From the NCBI RefSeq assembly GCF_000834055.1, contig NZ_JXSQ01000011.1, positions 1 to 64,000 on the forward strand: DNA of 64,000 bases. Reading direction: 5' to 3'. This stretch comes from Leucobacter komagatae (lineage in GTDB: Bacteria > Actinomycetota > Actinomycetes > Actinomycetales > Microbacteriaceae). The notes beneath the pieces were generated by a model. It saw only the letters and a list, made by a program, of their open reading frames with translations, was not told the origin of the DNA and did not search any database. Position numbers and translations under genes: made by a program. This document shows, one piece after another, positions 44,876 to 55,759 of this stretch; the first letter of the stretch is position 1, and each line of letters starts with the position of its first letter.

Positions 44876-46069
44876 GTGGCCATGAACCAGAACTACCTCG
44901 CGGTGATCAAGGTTGTGGGAGTCGGCGGAGGCGGAGTCAACGCCGTGAACCGCATGATCGAGCTCGGCCTTCGCGGAGTCGAATTTATCGCGGTGAATAC
45001 CGACGCACAGGCGCTGCTTCTCAGTGACGCCGACGTGAAGCTTGACGTTGGGCGCGAGCTGACTCGTGGACTCGGCGCAGGCGCGGATCCCGAAGTTGGC
45101 AGGCGCGCAGCCGAAGATCACGCCGAAGAGATCGAAGAGGCGCTCGCCGGCGCCGACATGGTCTTCGTGACCGCTGGCGAGGGTGGTGGCACCGGCACAG
45201 GAGCCGCGCCAGTCGTCGCCCGCATCGCGAAGTCGATCGGTGCGCTCACCATCGGTGTCGTGACGCGTCCGTTCAGCTTCGAGGGCAAGCGCCGCGCTGC
45301 GCAGGCAGACTCGGGCGTGAACACGCTCCGCGAGGCTGTCGACACCCTCATCGTCGTCCCCAACGACCGTCTGCTCGAGATCAGCGAGCCCGGAATCAGC
45401 ATGATCGACGCCTTCGCCGCCGCCGACCAGGTGCTCCTTGCCGGCGTTCAGGGCATCACCGACCTCATCACCACCCCCGGCCTCATCAACCTCGACTTCG
45501 CGGACGTGAAGTCCGTGATGCAGGGGGCAGGCTCGGCACTCATGGGTATCGGCTCGGCCCGCGGCGCCGATCGCGCGATCAAGGCAGCAGAGCTCGCCGT
45601 CGCGTCACCGCTGCTTGAAGCGTCCATTGAGGGCGCGCACGGCGTACTTTTCTCGATCCAGGGATCCTCGAACCTCGCGCTCAGCGAGATCACCGAGGCC
45701 TCCACGCTCGTGCAGGACGTCGTCCACCCAGAGGCCAACATCATCTTCGGAACCGTCATCGACGAGACGCTCGGCGACGAGGTCCGCGTGACCGTTATCG
45801 CAGCTGGCTTCGACGAAGAACCTAACGGTCAGAGCAAGGCGAACGCAGACCGCGGCCGCCGTGCTGGACACGTTGAGAGCATCGAAGAGGCAACCGCGGT
45901 CAGCGCTGCCGCGCTCGCGGGCGCTGGCGCGTCCGAGCAGGCGCGCACCGCCGAGGCCGTCGAGTTCGGTGGGGCGCTCGCGCACCCCCCGGTCGAGGAG
46001 CAGCTTCGCGATCCAGCGTTCGACGGCGATGACGACGACGATCTCGACATCCCAGCGTTCCTGAGGTAG
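44876..46069 (+). CDS. ftsZ: Cell division GTPase FtsZ
   Basis: The tubulin-like protein that forms the division ring. The 397-residue protein has [17 protein letters not shown], the tubulin signature [17 protein letters not shown] and the T7-loop region NLDFADVK. It ends with the conserved tail DLDIPAFLR that binds SepF and FtsW. GTG 44876, five bases after GAGGGG, gives MAMNQNYL, matching the length of relatives (MTSNQNYL); ATG 44882 is less likely. An unusual repeat-rich AT region precedes it. Confidence 0.98.
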   Translation: MAMNQNYLAVIKVVGVGGGGVNAVNRMIELGLRGVEFIAVNTDAQALLLSDADVKLDVGRELTRGLGAGADPEVGRRAAEDHAEEIEEALAGADMVFVTAGEGGGTGTGAAPVVARIAKSIGALTIGVVTRPFSFEGKRRAAQADSGVNTLREAVDTLIVVPNDRLLEISEPGISMIDAFAAADQVLLAGVQGITDLITTPGLINLDFADVKSVMQGAGSALMGIGSARGADRAIKAAELAVASPLLEASIEGAHGVLFSIQGSSNLALSEITEASTLVQDVVHPEANIIFGTVIDETLGDEVRVTVIAAGFDEEPNGQSKANADRGRRAGHVESIEEATAVSAAALAGAGASEQARTAEAVEFGGALAHPPVEEQLRDPAFDGDDDDDLDIPAFLR

Positions 46070-46078
46070 GCGAGTCTC

Positions 46079-46777
46079 GTGAGCGCTACCGAGGCGTTAG
46101 TTGCGTATGAGGGGCTCGCGGATCGCCTGCACCTCGTACAGGCGGGAATTGCCGATGCGTGCAAGAGCGCTGGGCGGGACGTGTCTGAGACAACGCTGAT
46201 CGTTGTCACGAAGTTCCACCCAGCGAGCCTGGTGCGCGCTCTCGCTGAGCTCGGTGTGACCGATGTTGGCGAGAACCGGCACCAGGAGGCGCAGCAGAAG
46301 TCGGGCGAGCTCGCCGACCTCGACCTCAACTGGCATTACATCGGCCAGTTGCAGACGAAGAAGGCGCGCCAGGCGGCGCAGTATGCCTCGGCGATCCACT
46401 CCATCGACAGGGCGAGGCTCGTCGAGGCGCTCGCACCGATCGACAGCCGGCTCGACGTCTTCCTGCAGATCAACCTCACGGACGATCCGGGCCGAGGCGG
46501 TGCGGCGCCGACAGAGATCGAGCCACTCGCTGAGCAGATCCTCGCAACCGAGACGCTCACCCTGCGCGGAGTGATGGCAGTTGCGCCGCTCGAAGAAGCT
46601 CCAGAGGCGGCATTCGCGAGGCTCGCGGGCTACTCCGAGCGGGTGCGCGCGCTCGACCCTGCAGCGTCGGCTATTTCAGCCGGGATGACACACGACTACG
46701 CAGCAGCCATTGCAGCAGGTGCGACACACCTGCGAATCGGCAGCGCAATCACCGGAAACCGACCCGATGCCAGGTAG
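46079..46777 (+). CDS. YggS-family pyridoxal phosphate homeostasis protein
   Basis: A 232-residue alanine racemase-like TIM barrel without racemase activity, which binds PLP and buffers B6 (Rv2148c-like). Visible marks are VTKFHPASLVRAL (PLP Lys, about residue 41), GENRHQEAQQK, WHYIGQLQTKKA and SAGMTHDYAAAI near the end. The GTG start lies 9 nt after ftsZ. The ftsZ-yggS-sepF order is common in Gram-positive bacteria. Confidence 0.92.
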   Translation: MSATEALVAYEGLADRLHLVQAGIADACKSAGRDVSETTLIVVTKFHPASLVRALAELGVTDVGENRHQEAQQKSGELADLDLNWHYIGQLQTKKARQAAQYASAIHSIDRARLVEALAPIDSRLDVFLQINLTDDPGRGGAAPTEIEPLAEQILATETLTLRGVMAVAPLEEAPEAAFARLAGYSERVRALDPAASAISAGMTHDYAAAIAAGATHLRIGSAITGNRPDAR

Positions 46778-46807
46778 TCTCAAGGCAAACAACCGTTGGG
46801 AGAACAG

Positions 46808-47290
46808 ATGAGTAACCCGTTGAAGAAGACAATGGTGTTCCTCGGGCTGGCCGAGGAAGGCCTCGAGGAAGAGCCGGTCGTTCAGGCAGCGCCAGAGCGC
46901 GAGCCGGCGCCAGCCGCCCAGGCCACGAAGCCGGCCCAGGCAGCACGTCCCGCCGTCGCGCCGCTTCGACGGGTTACCCCTGTTCGCAACCAGGCACCAC
47001 AGGCAATGAACGAGATTTTTACCGTCCACCCGACCGCTTACCGTGATGCGCAGGTGATCGCTGAGAGCTTCCGCGATGGCATCCCTGTGATCATGAATCT
47101 CTCCCGCATGAGCGACGACGAGGCCAAGCGCCTCATCGATTTCTCGAGCGGCCTCACGCTCGGCCTCAACGGCCGCATCGAGCGGGTCACGAGCAAGGTC
47201 TTCTTGCTCACGCCCGAGCACATTGAGGTTGGGAGCGATGAACCGGTGAGCGAAGCCGACGGCTCGTTCTTCGTGGCACCCACCGCGTAG
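46808..47290 (+). CDS. sepF: Cell division protein SepF
   Basis: Membrane anchor of FtsZ, taking the place of FtsA. The 160-residue protein has an N-terminal amphipathic segment ([14 protein letters not shown]), an Ala/Pro-rich linker and the SepF core (about 70-150; [46 protein letters not shown]). ATG 46808 follows GGGAGAACAG. It binds the FtsZ tail. Confidence 0.96.
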   Translation: MSNPLKKTMVFLGLAEEGLEEEPVVQAAPEREPAPAAQATKPAQAARPAVAPLRRVTPVRNQAPQAMNEIFTVHPTAYRDAQVIAESFRDGIPVIMNLSRMSDDEAKRLIDFSSGLTLGLNGRIERVTSKVFLLTPEHIEVGSDEPVSEADGSFFVAPTA

Positions 47291-47586
47291 TGGAACTCCT
47301 GTTTATCGTCGGAACCGTGGTGGTTATTGCACTGCGGTTGTTCGTGCTGCTCCTTTGGGCAAGATTCGTTCTTGACTGGGTGACGGTCCTCGCACGGGGA
47401 TTCCGCCCGAAAGGCGTGCTCGCAATCGCTGTGGAGGCCGTATACACGGTCACCGATCCACCGATCCGGATGTTCCGCAAGGTGCTCCCGCCCATTCGAC
47501 TCGGCCAGGTCGCACTCGATCTTGGCTGGTTTCTCACCATGTTCGCCTGCATTATCTTGATCCGGATTATCCCGGGCTACGTGTAA
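47290..47586 (+). CDS. YggT-family membrane protein
   Basis: A 98-residue protein with two hydrophobic segments (about 1-25 and 75-98) and the family pattern VTDPPIRMFRKVLPPIRLGQVALDLGW in the loop, given here as two parts: VTDPPIRMFRKV then LPPIRLG. GTG 47290 shares its first base with the sepF stop. This family always tracks with sepF and wag31; its exact role is unclear. Confidence 0.9.
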   Translation: MELLFIVGTVVVIALRLFVLLLWARFVLDWVTVLARGFRPKGVLAIAVEAVYTVTDPPIRMFRKVLPPIRLGQVALDLGWFLTMFACIILIRIIPGYV

Positions 47587-47667
47587 ACCCCGTAAGCTCA
47601 ATGAGAGTTTGCTAGCGTTGACGTGATGATCGCGCGAGCGATCCTTCCCACAGAAAGAGACTTAACG

Positions 47668-48321
47668 ATGGCCCTAACTCCTGAAGACGTTGTGAATCAG
47701 AAGTTCACGATCACAAAGTTCCGTGACGGCTACGATCTCGATCAGGTCGACGACTTCCTTGATACCGTCGTCGAAGAGATCCGCCAGCGTGATGCTGAGA
47801 AGCAGGAGCTTGAGGCGAAAATCGCCGAGCTCACCGCGCAGCTCGAAGAGCGCGGCTCGGTCAATCCCTCGGAGGAGACCATCGTCGTCGACGCTCCGGT
47901 GGCGGCTGTTGCCCCCGAGCCGCAGCCGGCTGCGCCGGTGGCCGACGACGAGGGCGCCCAGCGCCCCGACGCGATCAAGTCGAGCGCAATGCTCCAGATG
48001 GCGCTCGAACTGCACGACAAGTACGTGAGCGAGGGTGAGACCACCCGCGACGAGCTCATCACCGCTGCGAAGACCAAGAGCACGCAGATGGTCGACGACG
48101 CAGAGCGCACCGCTCGCGACCTCGTCGAGGAGGCGCAGAAGCGCCGCACCGATGAGCTCCGCGCACACAGCGACGAGATGGAGAAGCTCAACCAGGTCGT
48201 TGCCGAGCTTCGCGGCTTCGAGAGCGAGTACCGCTCGACGCTGCGCTCCTACATCCAGTCGCAGCTGCGCGAGCTCGACAGCTCACCCGAGCCGCTCGTG
48301 AGGCCTGAGGGCCTCGAGTAA
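47668..48321 (+). CDS. wag31: DivIVA/Wag31 polar growth protein
   Basis: A coiled-coil protein that marks the poles and directs wall growth in actinobacteria. The 217 residues have the DivIVA N-terminus ([30 protein letters not shown]), a first coiled coil, a Pro/Ala/Glu-rich linker (about 75-105) and a second coiled coil (about 110-205). ATG 47668 is the natural start; the frame upstream (47623) lacks a ribosome site. It closes the division cluster. Confidence 0.95.
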   Translation: MALTPEDVVNQKFTITKFRDGYDLDQVDDFLDTVVEEIRQRDAEKQELEAKIAELTAQLEERGSVNPSEETIVVDAPVAAVAPEPQPAAPVADDEGAQRPDAIKSSAMLQMALELHDKYVSEGETTRDELITAAKTKSTQMVDDAERTARDLVEEAQKRRTDELRAHSDEMEKLNQVVAELRGFESEYRSTLRSYIQSQLRELDSSPEPLVRPEGLE

Positions 48322-48331
48322 ATCGAGGGTG

Positions 48332-49894
48332 ATGACAGAAACTCCCGCAGCAGCGGCACCGAGTACCCGTCGCCGGGTGCTCGTGCCGCTGCTGCTGCTT
48401 GGTGTGGCGCTCACGGTGCTCGTGAGCGATCAGGTCGTCAAGAACTGGGTCGTCGCCAACCTCCCGGAGGGCGAGACGGTTCCCGTCCTTGGCAACTTCC
48501 TCCAGTGGCACTTCGTGCGCAATCCCGGCGCCGCGTTCTCGATCGCGAGCGGCCAGACCTGGATCTTCACGATCCTCTCCGTGATCGTCGTCGGGGTGAT
48601 CGTCTGGCAGATTCGCAGGCTTCGCTCGGTGCCGTGGGCACTGTTCCTCGGGCTCTTGCTCGGCGGCGTGCTCGGTAACCTCACGGACAGGCTCACCCGT
48701 GAGCCTGGGTTCCCTGAGGGCCACGTCGTCGACTACATCTTCACCCCGTGGATGATGCCAGCGATCTACAACATCGCAGACATCGGCATCGTGAGCGGCA
48801 TGATCCTCTTCGTGCTCATCACGATCTTCGGCTTCTCCATCGAGGGTGGCAGGGAAAAGCGCGTGCGCGACGCACCCGATGCAGCGTCTGCGACTCCCGA
48901 AGAAGACGCAACACCCGAGTCACCCGAACAGCCAACCGCGGGCGAGACCCCCGCCACCCCCGAAGAAAGGCTGATGGTGGAACACCGTAGCCTCCCCGTA
49001 CCCGAGGGGTTGGCCGGTGAGCGTGCAGACGCTGCCCTCGCCAAGCTGCTCGGCCTTTCTCGTAGCTACGCGCAGGAAGTGATCGCTGCCGGCGGCGTCG
49101 CGCTCGACGGTGAGCTTGTCTCGAAGTCGGAGCGGCTCACGCCAGGCGCACTGCTCGAGGTGAGCTGGGAAGAAAAGGCGGAACCAACCGTCGTTCCCGT
49201 GCACCTCCCAGAGCTTGGCATCGTCTACGACGATGACGACTTCGTGGTCATCGATAAGCCGGCAGGTGTCGCAGCACACCCCTCGCTCGGCTGGACGGGG
49301 CCAACGGTGCTCGGCGCGCTCGCCGGCGCTGGCTACCGCATCGCGACCTCGGGCCCCCCGGAGCGGCAGGGGATCGTCCACCGCCTTGACGCAGGAACCA
49401 GCGGCCTCATGGTCGTCGCGAAGAGCGAGCGCGCATACAGCCTCCTCAAACGCGCGTTCCGCGACCGCGAGGTGAAGAAGATCTACCACGCTGTCGTGCA
49501 GGGGCATCCCGACCCGTTCTCGGGAACGATCGAGGGTTCGATCGGGCGCCACCCGGGGCACGAGTGGAAGTTCGCCGTGACGAGCGACGGCAAGCCGTCG
49601 ATTACACACTACGAGACGCTCGAAGCGTTCCCGTTCGCAACACTGCTCGAAGTGGAGCTTGAGACCGGGCGTACGCACCAGATCCGCGTCCACATGTCGG
49701 CGCAACGCCATCCGTGCGTTGGCGACACCATGTACGGTGCCGACCCGACGCTGTCGGATCGATTGGGGCTGACACGCCAATGGCTCCACGCGATGCGACT
49801 CGGATTTCGGCACCCTGGTTCGGGGGACCCTGTCGAGTTCGAGTCCGTGTATCCCGCGGATTTGCAGCACGCAATCGACGTGCTCGACTCCTAG
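48332..49894 (+). CDS. lspA: LspA-RluD fusion: signal peptidase II plus pseudouridine synthase
   Basis: One 520-residue frame with two enzymes. Residues about 1-175 form LspA, the membrane aspartyl protease that trims prolipoproteins: four helices, [25 protein letters not shown] and YNIADIG with both catalytic Asp. An acidic Pro/Thr/Glu linker (about 176-212) leads to an S4 domain and an RluD-type synthase with [13 protein letters not shown] (catalytic Asp) and [12 protein letters not shown]. No stop separates them. An internal ATG at 48974 with AAGAAAGG upstream would give a normal 306-residue RluD. LspA's C-terminus is cytoplasmic, so a fused RluD would reach ribosomes. Start is ATG 48332 or GTG 48329. 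Confidence 0.85.
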   Translation: MTETPAAAAPSTRRRVLVPLLLLGVALTVLVSDQVVKNWVVANLPEGETVPVLGNFLQWHFVRNPGAAFSIASGQTWIFTILSVIVVGVIVWQIRRLRSVPWALFLGLLLGGVLGNLTDRLTREPGFPEGHVVDYIFTPWMMPAIYNIADIGIVSGMILFVLITIFGFSIEGGREKRVRDAPDAASATPEEDATPESPEQPTAGETPATPEERLMVEHRSLPVPEGLAGERADAALAKLLGLSRSYAQEVIAAGGVALDGELVSKSERLTPGALLEVSWEEKAEPTVVPVHLPELGIVYDDDDFVVIDKPAGVAAHPSLGWTGPTVLGALAGAGYRIATSGPPERQGIVHRLDAGTSGLMVVAKSERAYSLLKRAFRDREVKKIYHAVVQGHPDPFSGTIEGSIGRHPGHEWKFAVTSDGKPSITHYETLEAFPFATLLEVELETGRTHQIRVHMSAQRHPCVGDTMYGADPTLSDRLGLTRQWLHAMRLGFRHPGSGDPVEFESVYPADLQHAIDVLDS

Positions 49895-49990
49895 TCTGCT
49901 GCCGCGTCGGCGCCCGTATTGCGCCGCACGCTGAGCGAGGCTTCGCCTACGAGGGGGTACCCTTGAGAAGTCTGCGAAAGGGGATCAGTA

Positions 49991-52900
49991 GTGTCAGATT
50001 CTGACGGTTTCGTTCATCTCCATGTGCACAGCGAGTACTCGATGCTCGACGGTGCTGCACGTGTGAAGCCACTCGTGCAAGCGGTCGCGGAGCAGGGAAT
50101 GCCGGCGGTGGCGATCACCGACCACGGCAACACCTTTGGCGCGTTCGACTTCTGGAGTTCGGCAAACGATGCTGGTGTGAAGCCAATCATCGGCATCGAG
50201 GCCTACGTGACGCCAGGCACGCACCGCAGCGAGCGGACGCGGGTGCGCTGGGGCGACGGCGGCGGCGACGATGTCTCCGGTTCGGGCGCCTACACCCACA
50301 TGACGATGCTCTCGGAGACGACAGAGGGCATGCACAACCTCTTCAGGCTGTCGAGCTACTCGTCGCTCGAGGGCTACTACTTCAAGCCGCGCATGGACCG
50401 CGAGCTGCTGCAGACCTACTCGAAGGGGCTCATCGCAACGACGGGCTGCCCGTCTGGTGAGATTCACACGCGCCTGCGACTCGGGCAGTACAACGAGGCC
50501 CGCGCGGCCGCGGCCGAGTTCCAAGACATCTTCGGCAAAGAGAACTACTTCGCCGAGATCATGGACCACGGCCTCGAAATTGAGCGGCGCGTGCAGAACG
50601 ACCTGCTGAAGATCGCCAAGGACCTGAGCATCCCGCTGCTCGCGACGAACGACCTCCACTACGTGCACGAGCACGACGCTGAGGCGCACTCCGCGCTGCT
50701 GTGCGTGCAGTCGGGGTCGCGGCTCGACGACCCGAACCGCTTCCAGTTCTCTGGCTCCGGCTACTACCTCAAGAGCGCCGCCGAGATGCGGCACATTTTC
50801 CGCGACCTGCCAGAGGCCTGCGACAGCACGCTCCGGATCGCAGAGCGCTGCGACGTCACCTTCAACACCTCGGCGAACTACATGCCGCGCTTCCCGGTGC
50901 CCGACGGCGAGACCGAGGACAGCTGGATGATCAAGGAGGTCGAGACCGGCCTCCACTACCGCTACCCGGGCGGGATCCCTGACGACGTCCGCAAGCAGGC
51001 CGAGTACGAGACCGGCGTCATCATTCAGATGGGCTTCCCCGGGTACTTCCTCGTTGTCGCCGACTTCATCAACTGGGCGAAAGACAACGGGATCCGCGTT
51101 GGCCCAGGGCGTGGCTCCGGCGCGGGCTCCATGGTCGCGTATGCGCTCCGCATCACCGACCTCGACCCGCTGCAGCACGGCCTCATCTTCGAGCGCTTCC
51201 TCAACCCAGACCGCGTCTCCATGCCCGACTTCGACGTCGACTTCGATGATCGTCGCCGCGGCGAGGTCATCCGGTATGTGACCGAGAAGTACGGCGACGA
51301 GCGCGTCGCTCAGATCGTGACCTACGGCACGATTAAGTCGAAGCAGGCGCTGAAGGATGCCTCGCGTGTGCTCGGCTTCCCCTTCGGCATGGGGGAGAAG
51401 CTCACCAAGGCGATGCCGCCCGCGGTGATGGCGAAGGACATTCCGCTCGCCGGAATCACCGACCCGAAGCACGAGCGCTACAAGGAGGCCGCCGAGTTCC
51501 GCGCGGTGCTCCAGGAGGATCTGGACGCGAAGAAGGTGTACGACACCGCGCTCGGCCTTGAGGGCCTGAAACGCCAGTGGGGTGTGCACGCGGCCGGCGT
51601 GATCATGTCGAGCGATCCGCTCATCGACATCATTCCGCTCCAGAAGCGCGAGCAAGACGGCCAGATCGTCACGCAGTTCGACTACCCGACCTGTGAGGGT
51701 CTCGGCCTCATCAAGATGGACTTCTTGGGCCTGCGAAACCTCACGATCATCTCGGACGCGCTCGAAAACATCCAGCTCAACCGCGGCGAAGAGCTCGACC
51801 TCGAGCGCCTTGAGCTCGACGACCAGCCCTCGTACGACCTGCTCGCCCGCGGTGACACACTCGGCGTCTTCCAGCTCGACGGCGGCCCGATGCGCGGGCT
51901 GCTGCGCCTCATGAAGCCGGACAACTTCGAAGATATCTCGGCGGTCCTCGCGCTGTACCGCCCCGGCCCCATGGGCGCGGACTCGCACACCAACTATGCG
52001 CTGCGTAAGAACAACCTGCAGCCGATCACGCCGATCCACCCCGAGCTCGAGGAGCCGCTGAAGGAGATCCTCGGGACAACGTACGGCCTCATCATCTACC
52101 AGGAGCAGGTGATGTCGATCGCGCAGAAGGTCGCCGGCTTCTCGCTCGGCCAGGCCGATATTCTGCGTCGCGCAATGGGCAAGAAGAAGAAGTCCGAGCT
52201 GGATAAGCAGTACGAGGGCTTCTCTGGCGGCATGCGCGAGCGCGGGTTCTCCGACGCGGCCATCAAGTCGCTGTGGGACATCCTGCTGCCGTTCTCCGAC
52301 TACGCGTTCAACAAGGCTCACTCCGCGGCATACGGCGTCGTGAGCTACTGGACCGCTTACCTCAAGGAGCACTACCCGGCCGAGTACATGGCCGCGCTGC
52401 TCACGAGCGTCGGCGATTCCAAGGACAAGCTCGCGATCTACCTCAACGAGTGCCGTCGCATGGGCATCAAGGTGCTGCCACCGGCGGTCAATGAATCGTT
52501 CGCGAACTTCTCGGCAGTTGGCAACGACATTCGCTTCGGCCTCGGGGCGATTCGAAACGTCGGCGGGCACGTCGTCGAGGCGGTTCGCGAGGCCCGCGAG
52601 AAGCTCGGAAACTTCGAGACGTTCCACGACTACCTCAAGAAGGTCGGGCTGCCAGCGCTGAACAAGCGCACCATTGAGTCGCTCATCAAGGCCGGCGCAT
52701 TTGATGGGCTCGGGGGCACCAGGCGTGCACTGCTCGAGATCCACGAGGGCGCCGTTGAGGGCGCGGTCAAGGAGAAGCGCGCGGAGGAGAAGGGCGATGT
52801 CGGGTTCGACTTCGACAGTCTCTTCGCCGAGGCAGCTGAGGACGCAGGATCGAGCGCCGAGGTGGTGTCGCTCGTGCCAGAGCGCCCCGAGTGGACGAAG

Positions 52901-53542
52901 AAAGACAAGCTCGCATTCGAACGCGAGATGCTCGGACTGTACGTTTCGGATCATCCCTTGCGCGGCCTGGAGACGACACTCGCAAAGGAAGCCTCTGCGA
53001 CGGTGGAGCAGGTGACGAACCCCGACGCAAACTTTGACGGCGAGACCGTGGTGATCGCTGGGCTGCTCACGAGCGTGCAGCACCGCACCGCGAAGTCGGG
53101 CAATCTCTACGGGATGGCGACCATCGAGGACTTCACGGGAGAGATCCAGGCGCTCTTCATGGGCAAGTCGTACCAGGAGTTCGGTCCGATGCTGCAGCCT
53201 GATTCGATAGTCGCGCTGCGGGGCAAGCTGAACTCGCGTGATGATGGCATGTCGATGCACGCCTACGGGGTGCGCGGCATCGATGCATCCGCCCAGGACG
53301 AGGTCGGCACGCTGTCACTCACACTGACAGAGGCTCGCACAACGCAGCCACTCATGGAAGAGTTGCAGACGACGCTAAAGCGTCACCCAGGGGATTCCGA
53401 TGTTCGCCTGAATCTCATTACGCCGCACGCCGTTCGGGTATTCGAACTGCGTGAGCGGGTGAGGATCTCGTCGGACCTGTTTGGTGAGCTCAAAGGATTG
53501 TTGGGGCCGCGATGCCTCATGGACGTAGAGGAGCTGGTGTAG
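49991..53542 (+). CDS. dnaE: DNA polymerase III alpha subunit DnaE1
   Basis: The replicative polymerase catalytic subunit. The 1183-residue protein has an N-terminal PHP domain ([17 protein letters not shown], first ~280 residues), the palm with catalytic Asp residues in [10 protein letters not shown] (about 410-420), [18 protein letters not shown], an HhH region and a C-terminal OB fold (about 1010-1085: [16 protein letters not shown]). PHP metal-binding residues look intact, so proofreading by PHP is likely, as in other actinobacteria. GTG start; the stop overlaps nadE. Confidence 0.97.
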   Translation: MSDSDGFVHLHVHSEYSMLDGAARVKPLVQAVAEQGMPAVAITDHGNTFGAFDFWSSANDAGVKPIIGIEAYVTPGTHRSERTRVRWGDGGGDDVSGSGAYTHMTMLSETTEGMHNLFRLSSYSSLEGYYFKPRMDRELLQTYSKGLIATTGCPSGEIHTRLRLGQYNEARAAAAEFQDIFGKENYFAEIMDHGLEIERRVQNDLLKIAKDLSIPLLATNDLHYVHEHDAEAHSALLCVQSGSRLDDPNRFQFSGSGYYLKSAAEMRHIFRDLPEACDSTLRIAERCDVTFNTSANYMPRFPVPDGETEDSWMIKEVETGLHYRYPGGIPDDVRKQAEYETGVIIQMGFPGYFLVVADFINWAKDNGIRVGPGRGSGAGSMVAYALRITDLDPLQHGLIFERFLNPDRVSMPDFDVDFDDRRRGEVIRYVTEKYGDERVAQIVTYGTIKSKQALKDASRVLGFPFGMGEKLTKAMPPAVMAKDIPLAGITDPKHERYKEAAEFRAVLQEDLDAKKVYDTALGLEGLKRQWGVHAAGVIMSSDPLIDIIPLQKREQDGQIVTQFDYPTCEGLGLIKMDFLGLRNLTIISDALENIQLNRGEELDLERLELDDQPSYDLLARGDTLGVFQLDGGPMRGLLRLMKPDNFEDISAVLALYRPGPMGADSHTNYALRKNNLQPITPIHPELEEPLKEILGTTYGLIIYQEQVMSIAQKVAGFSLGQADILRRAMGKKKKSELDKQYEGFSGGMRERGFSDAAIKSLWDILLPFSDYAFNKAHSAAYGVVSYWTAYLKEHYPAEYMAALLTSVGDSKDKLAIYLNECRRMGIKVLPPAVNESFANFSAVGNDIRFGLGAIRNVGGHVVEAVREAREKLGNFETFHDYLKKVGLPALNKRTIESLIKAGAFDGLGGTRRALLEIHEGAVEGAVKEKRAEEKGDVGFDFDSLFAEAAEDAGSSAEVVSLVPERPEWTKKDKLAFEREMLGLYVSDHPLRGLETTLAKEASATVEQVTNPDANFDGETVVIAGLLTSVQHRTAKSGNLYGMATIEDFTGEIQALFMGKSYQEFGPMLQPDSIVALRGKLNSRDDGMSMHAYGVRGIDASAQDEVGTLSLTLTEARTTQPLMEELQTTLKRHPGDSDVRLNLITPHAVRVFELRERVRISSDLFGELKGLLGPRCLMDVEELV

Positions 53543-54396
53543 TGAGCACAACTATCAACGCGTTGCAGGAGCGGATCATCCGCGAGCTCGGCGCGGTCCC
53601 GGAGATCGATGTCGCAGCGGAGATCGAACGCAGGGTCGCGTTTCTCGCGGACTATGCCGCGAGCATCCCCGGCGTTCGCGGCTTTGTGCTCGGGATCTCC
53701 GGCGGGCAGGACTCGTCGCTCGCCGGGCGACTCGCGCAGCTCGCAGTGGAGCGGCTGCGGGAGCGGGGGGAGCAGGCTGAGTTCTGGGCGATGCGCCTGC
53801 CGTACGGCGTGCAACGCGACGAGGACGATGCGCAGCTCGCGCTCTCGTTCATCCAGCCCGACCACGTTGCTACGGTAAACATTGCCCCCGCCGTTGACGG
53901 CATGGTTGCTGCCCTCGGCGAGGCAACGGGCGAGGCCGTGACCGACTTCAACAAGGGCAACGTGAAGGCGCGCGCCCGCATGGTGGCGCAGTACGGGCTC
54001 GCGGGGGATCGCGGCCTGCTCGTCATCGGATCCGACCACGCCGCGGAGGCGATCACCGGCTTTTTCACGAAGTTCGGTGACGGTGCGGCAGACGTTATCC
54101 CGCTCGCCGGTCTCACGAAGAGCCAGGGAGCGCAGCTGTTGGAGGCCCTCGGGGCACCACAGCGGCTGTGGGAGAAAGTGCCGACAGCGGACCTGCTCGA
54201 CGGCGCGCCCGGTGAGACGGACGAGTCGAGCCTCGGTGTCACCTATCAGGAGATCGACGCGTACCTCCGCGGGGAGGCCGTCTCGGACGCGACAAGGGCG
54301 AACCTCGAGCGCCGCTATCTCGCGACAGACCACAAGCGCCGGGTCCCCGTTGGCCCGAACGATGCCTGGTGGAACAACAAGGAGGAAACGCGATGA
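53542..54396 (+). CDS. nadE: NH3-dependent NAD+ synthetase
   Basis: Amidates nicotinate adenine dinucleotide to NAD+ using ammonia and ATP. The 284-residue protein lacks the glutaminase domain found in mycobacterial NadE, so it is the short form. Seen are [18 protein letters not shown] (ATP loop), [29 protein letters not shown] and [16 protein letters not shown] 53542 shares one base with the dnaE stop. Confidence 0.95.
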   Translation: MSTTINALQERIIRELGAVPEIDVAAEIERRVAFLADYAASIPGVRGFVLGISGGQDSSLAGRLAQLAVERLRERGEQAEFWAMRLPYGVQRDEDDAQLALSFIQPDHVATVNIAPAVDGMVAALGEATGEAVTDFNKGNVKARARMVAQYGLAGDRGLLVIGSDHAAEAITGFFTKFGDGAADVIPLAGLTKSQGAQLLEALGAPQRLWEKVPTADLLDGAPGETDESSLGVTYQEIDAYLRGEAVSDATRANLERRYLATDHKRRVPVGPNDAWWNNKEETR

Positions 54397-54917
54397 CTAC
54401 TACATTCGTACTTGGTGGGGGCTGCTACTGGTGCCTCGACGCCGCATACCGCGCACTGGGTGGAGTGAAGGCTGTGCGCTCAGGGTTCGCCGGTGGATCG
54501 ACGCCGAGCCCGACATACGAGGCGGTGTGCACGGGGATGACCGGACACGCCGAGGTTGTCGAGGTCGAGTTTGACGAATCCGAGTTGCCAGCCGAGGTGG
54601 TGCTTGATGCGTTCTTCACCATGCACGACCCCCGCCAGCTCAATCGCCAGGGCAACGACGTTGGCACGCAGTACCGTTCGGTGATGTTCTACGCCGACGA
54701 GGCGCAGCGCGAGCTGTTCGAGGCTGCCCGCGAGCGCGCAGACGAAGCATGGGGCGGCGGTGTCGTCACCGAGCTGTCGCCGCTCGGGGAGGTCTTCCCC
54801 GGCCCGGAGGAGCATCAGGACTTCTTCGCCAAGAACCCAACGCAGGGCTACTGCCTCGCCGTTGCGGTGCCAAAGGTGAACAAGATCCGCGCGGGGTTCG
54901 CTGCGTATCTCGTATGA
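54393..54917 (+). CDS. msrA: Peptide methionine (S)-S-oxide reductase
   Basis: Repairs oxidised methionine. The 174-residue protein has the catalytic [11 protein letters not shown] (Tyr in place of the usual Phe), [23 protein letters not shown] and [13 protein letters not shown] 54393 with GGAGGAAA upstream overlaps the nadE stop. Confidence 0.95.
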   Translation: MTTTFVLGGGCYWCLDAAYRALGGVKAVRSGFAGGSTPSPTYEAVCTGMTGHAEVVEVEFDESELPAEVVLDAFFTMHDPRQLNRQGNDVGTQYRSVMFYADEAQRELFEAARERADEAWGGGVVTELSPLGEVFPGPEEHQDFFAKNPTQGYCLAVAVPKVNKIRAGFAAYLV

Positions 54918-54924
54918 TTTCCTC

Positions 54925-55686
54925 ATGACAGAAACCTCCGCGGTCGCGGGCCACACGAACGATCAGGCCACGCCGGCAACGGACCACGCGCGGGGGAGCA
55001 GGTTGCTCCGCGCCGGTGCGTTGGCCTGGCGCCCGGGCGCGCTGGCGTTCCGGATTGTGTCGCTCGTGCTCATCGCGATGGGGATCATCCGGATCACGGG
55101 GATATTCAGCGCGAACCCGGGGTGGGCATCGTTCTCGTTCTACACGGTGCAGAGCAACGTGCTGTGCCTGGTGTGGATGGCACTGCTGGTGGTTGCAACC
55201 CTCCGCGACCTCCGGCGTGAGGGGACAAGCGGCTATTCGACGCCGTCACCGCGGTTCAGCGCTGCGGTCATGATGGCGATCACCGTCACCATGCTCGTGT
55301 ATCTCATTGTCCTCGTGCCAGCGACGTTTGTGCAGGACAGCGATTACGTTCCCTTCTCGCTCACCGACAACCTCATCCACATCATCACGCCCTGCCTGCT
55401 CATCGTGGATTGGCTGTTGTTCGTGCCGAAGGGGCGGCTGCGCCGACTCGACCCGTTCCTCTGGGCGATCATCCCGCTCGTGTATCTTGTCTTCGCGTTC
55501 ACCTATGGGGGCCTTGGCGGGGAATTCTCGCCCGGGCAGCACTACCCGTACCCGTTCTTGGATATCGACGCGCACGGGGTTGGCGGCGTCGCGGCTCGTG
55601 TTGCGGGGCTTGCGGTCGCGCTCATCGCTGTCGGCTACGTCTACTTCGGGCTTGACCGCCTGTTCTCGCGCCGTTCGCGGGCCTAG
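54925..55686 (+). CDS. Pr6Pr family membrane protein
   Basis: A 253-residue protein with about six helices after a 45-residue soluble N-terminus. The conserved strings FYTVQSNVLCLVWM, NLIHIITPCLLIVDWLLF and AFTYGGLGGEF belong to the FAR-17a/AIG1-like Pr6Pr group; some eukaryotic relatives are hydrolases of unusual lipids. The Thr and His typical of that group may be those in FYTVQSN and LIHIITP. Role in bacteria is unknown. It starts 7 nt after msrA. Confidence 0.75.
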   Translation: MTETSAVAGHTNDQATPATDHARGSRLLRAGALAWRPGALAFRIVSLVLIAMGIIRITGIFSANPGWASFSFYTVQSNVLCLVWMALLVVATLRDLRREGTSGYSTPSPRFSAAVMMAITVTMLVYLIVLVPATFVQDSDYVPFSLTDNLIHIITPCLLIVDWLLFVPKGRLRRLDPFLWAIIPLVYLVFAFTYGGLGGEFSPGQHYPYPFLDIDAHGVGGVAARVAGLAVALIAVGYVYFGLDRLFSRRSRA

Positions 55687-55759
55687 GCTTCGCGGCCGGC
55701 GCGATCGTTTGCCAGGAACGCGTTGGTGCTGGCAGGTCGCGTACCCGGGGTGAAGCGGC

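Noticed and set aside
49994-53260. A 1088-codon open frame antisense to dnaE
   Set aside because: It is a by-product of strong third-position GC in dnaE. It has no family resemblance, and its Val/Arg/Glu/His-rich composition is typical of antisense frames in high-GC genomes.
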